64,000 bases of DNA from positions 1,604,501 through 1,668,500 of the forward strand of contig JAINUG010000177.1 of the NCBI GenBank assembly GCA_029706075.1, read 5' to 3'. The translations under genes and the position numbers were made by a program. The notes beneath the pieces are model-generated. The model saw nothing but the letters and a program-made list of their open reading frames with translations. It was not told where the DNA came from and did no database searches. Source of the DNA: Aldrovandia affinis. Lineage: Eukaryota; Chordata; Actinopteri; Notacanthiformes; Halosauridae. This document shows positions 58,443 through 64,000 of this stretch, piece after piece (position 1 is the stretch's first letter; each line of letters opens with the position of its first letter).

Positions 58443-59687
58443 GCAGCCGTAGGTACATCATTCCCGTGGATATCTCCGCTGGCGCTCCCTCCGTCGCTGC
58501 CCTTGTATGACGGTGACTACTGTGCCGAGCGGCAAGCAGCCCCCGAAGCCGCCGAACGGCGAGCAGCCCCTCGAAGCCACAAATTTGATCTTTGCAAAGG
58601 CTAACATCTGTCGGCTGTCACTGCAGGAAGATTGATGACGGGCGAGGGAACGGAGGAAGGGGGGAGGCGGCGGAGGAGGAGAAGCAGGAAGGTGGAGCGG
58701 GGGCACTGAGGGGTGGTGATGGGTGGGAGGGGCAGCGTGGTAAGTGGTGGTTATGCCCGTGTAATGCTGGTGGCAGCAGGGAGCTGAGACCAGGGGGGAG
58801 AGGGGAATGGCTTAACCCTGCTGGGGGTAATTGAACCCGGGCGGGTTGTGATAACATGGGCTGTGATCACCGTGAATTCTGTGCCAGGGCAACGGAGGGG
58901 GGATATGGTGTATGATACAATGTACGATATGGGCCTCCCCCACTCTCCCCAAACACAGTGAGTTTGACTGAATACAGCGACAGTATACCAACAGATGTGA
59001 CCATTAAATAAGGAGAACATTCTGAAATGTCTCTCCTTGACTATAAAGGGGAACGAGGGAGGGTGTTTAGAGGATCACAGTGCTACGGCGTGATTTATTG
59101 GTGCCCTCTTACAATATACTATATTATGGAGGTAAAAAAAGGAAGGAGTCAAATTTAACCAGAATTTTAAACAAATAATCTGTGTCATGTTATCTGCCAT
59201 GTCTATACGTTGTGAATGATTCAGAGCGCCGTGTAACCGCACAGAGAATTGAAAAGTGGTTGTGCCCCACCCAGTACCCAAGTTAATTCCCCTGTATGGT
59301 TCCCAGGTTACGAGGTATAAACTCACAGTCAGGATCGTCCTGCCTGTGAACCACCATCAACCTCAGAGACATAATCCGCCCGCCCGTTAATCTCGCAGAC
59401 TCGATTGACTACATTTTCGGCTACGAGGCAAAAAACTAAAAAGCACCGTTACGAGGAATCATACCGTTCGTCGGGGTGAAAAAGAACGACCGTCTCTTTA
59501 GAGCGTTGTCAAATGAACCCGGGTTGGCCCAATGCAGCAGGCGCGGTGCAATCAACACCTCCCAGTCACTTTGACTTCCCCACGCTGACACGTACGCTAG
59601 TTGTTGCGTCCCTGTCCCCACATCGCAAAGTACCTAACAGGGTTAGTCATCAGGCGCATTTTTATAGCTAGAAACAGTGTGATCTCC
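58443..59687. other. Unique non-coding DNA
   Basis: G/A-rich at 58620-58830, otherwise mixed. Frames of 80-113 codons lack domains. No gene is recognised. Confidence 0.5.
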
Positions 59688-63059
<3,372 letters not shown>

Positions 63060-63317
63060 GAACAAGCCCATGCAACAATGTCAACCATACCAACCTCAAT
63101 TATGGCTCATTGTAACTGCAATGAACATCATTTTGCAACGGAATCAAACTCTTTAAGACAGCGCCGATGCGTCGAGACATTAAGTCGTGAACAAGCCCAT
63201 GCAACAACGTCAACCATACCAACCTCAATTATGGCTCATCATAACAGCGATGAACATCATTTTGCAACGGAATCAAACTCTTTAAGACAGCGCCGGCGCG
63301 TTGAGACATTAAGTCGT
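63060..63317. repeat. 129-bp tandem duplication, two copies
   Basis: Units 63060-63188 and 63189-63317 align without gaps. I count 8 differences (about 94 percent identity), 7 of them transitions. Each starts GAACAAGCCCATGCAACAA and ends GAGACATTAAGTCGT. The unit length is a multiple of three, so an 87-codon plus frame passes through both, but no domain is seen. Confidence 0.97.
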
Positions 63318-63744
63318 GTCGAAGTGTCGGCGGTTACATAAAGCTCAAGCGGAGGTCGCGGCGTGTCAGAAGGCGCATGACTTCTCACGCCAACAAAGGG
63401 GCGACTTATCCGGACTGACGGCGTCACGGGTAGCCCGTGGCCACAGACGCTGAGAGGAAAGGCCACTCGTGACGCACACAGTGCAGCTTTCATTTCGACG
63501 TCCAGAAAAGTCCACTTCATGGGGCCTCGGCAACCGCTAGCAGGCACTGGATGCACACAGACCTCCTTACACTACTTCAACGGGCGTAAAAGTACTAAAC
63601 ATTATGATTGAGTGCGTGATCGTGTACGTGGCATGATGTGCGTCGATTGTACAGTATAGCGCATTATGCTGAGCCTGGATGAGTAGCGGCTTTAGATTTT
63701 GCATGAGTCATGTGTGCGGGCGTGCTCCTTATTGAAACGACTGA
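63318..63744. other. Unique non-coding DNA
   Basis: CpG-rich at 63320-63480. No gene or repeat is recognised. Confidence 0.5.
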
Positions 63745-63830
63745 GGAAGTACCTGGCAGCCTTCCACCCGGGACTCAAACCAGTGACCCTGCGGCCAAAA
63801 GTTAAGTGCTCCAACCACACGTGTCCCATA
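63745..63830 (-). mobile_element. Possible SINE head fragment
   Basis: On the minus strand GGAGCACTTAACTTTTGGCC precedes a box B-like GGTTTGAGTCC, then a CCACC/GGTGG-type segment that resembles the 5' region of fish tRNA-derived SINEs. No full head or tail can be delimited. Confidence 0.35.
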
Positions 63831-64000
63831 TATATTGATATAGAGAAAGCGCTGCTAAGTGGGGTTATGTGCTATTTATAGGGTATGCTTTGGACTCAGG
63901 AATATGGATATTTGGATGGACTTGAGGGGATTTTTTTTTGTATTAGCCTGCTACAATCCCATACAGGACTTATGTACACCATAAGAATATTAATGCCTCA

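Overview
The window looks like ray-finned fish DNA, probably from a teleost. The evidence is the repeat mixture: Tc1/mariner-like elements with TA target sites, tRNA-derived SINEs, L2-like LINE 3' ends, and very abundant (CA)n, (CT)n and (AT)n microsatellites. The species and the locus cannot be named from the sequence alone. I found no host protein-coding gene I can defend in 64 kb. Almost every open frame is short, lies in low-complexity DNA or falls inside a transposon relic. The window reads as an intergenic region, or possibly one very large intron, in which stretches of unique AT- or CpG-rich DNA alternate with repeats. Several unique stretches have the look of conserved non-coding (enhancer-like) elements. 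That is an impression from texture only and needs a genome comparison.

Layout. 1-7990: unique DNA with a short MITE (949-1126), two copies of a Tc1-like family with a CAGGTAACTGCC terminus (1701-2163 and 5568-6114), a CA-rich block at 5.1-5.4 kb and a CpG-dense patch near 6.7 kb. 7996-12624: two copies of one tRNA-derived SINE, the first carrying an inverted-duplication palindrome, and an L2-like LINE fragment that holds a 77-bp retro-insertion with a 19-bp target duplication. 12.6-22 kb: unique DNA, a second SINE family with a 14-bp target duplication (19630-19982), and a LINE 3' end split by a Tc1-like transposon with a broken transposase (20725-21766). 22-31.5 kb: mostly unique DNA with candidate conserved blocks, a MITE (25962-26134), a third SINE family (28330-28662) and a LINE scrap.

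31.5-43.6 kb: a hairpin with 22-bp perfect arms (32519-32576), a nonautonomous DNA transposon with AGGGTGACC ends (34040-34601), a larger MITE (40498-41045), and two opposed copies of the CAGGTAACTGCC family 310 bp apart (42392-42744 and 43055-43581). 43.6-64 kb: large tandem repeats dominate. They are a (CA)n/CGCTCGC array (44.4-44.9 kb), five 63-bp units (45081-45404), a 590-bp ordered CA array (48.7-49.3 kb), nine units of about 31 bp (55264-55546), an opposed CA/TG pair (57960-58442), 250 bp of (CT)n (59688-59936) and a 129-bp tandem duplication (63060-63317).

There are no operons or cooperating genes to describe. The main biological content is transposon history, such as one shared internal deletion in four Tc1-family copies, nested insertions and target duplications, plus possible regulatory DNA.
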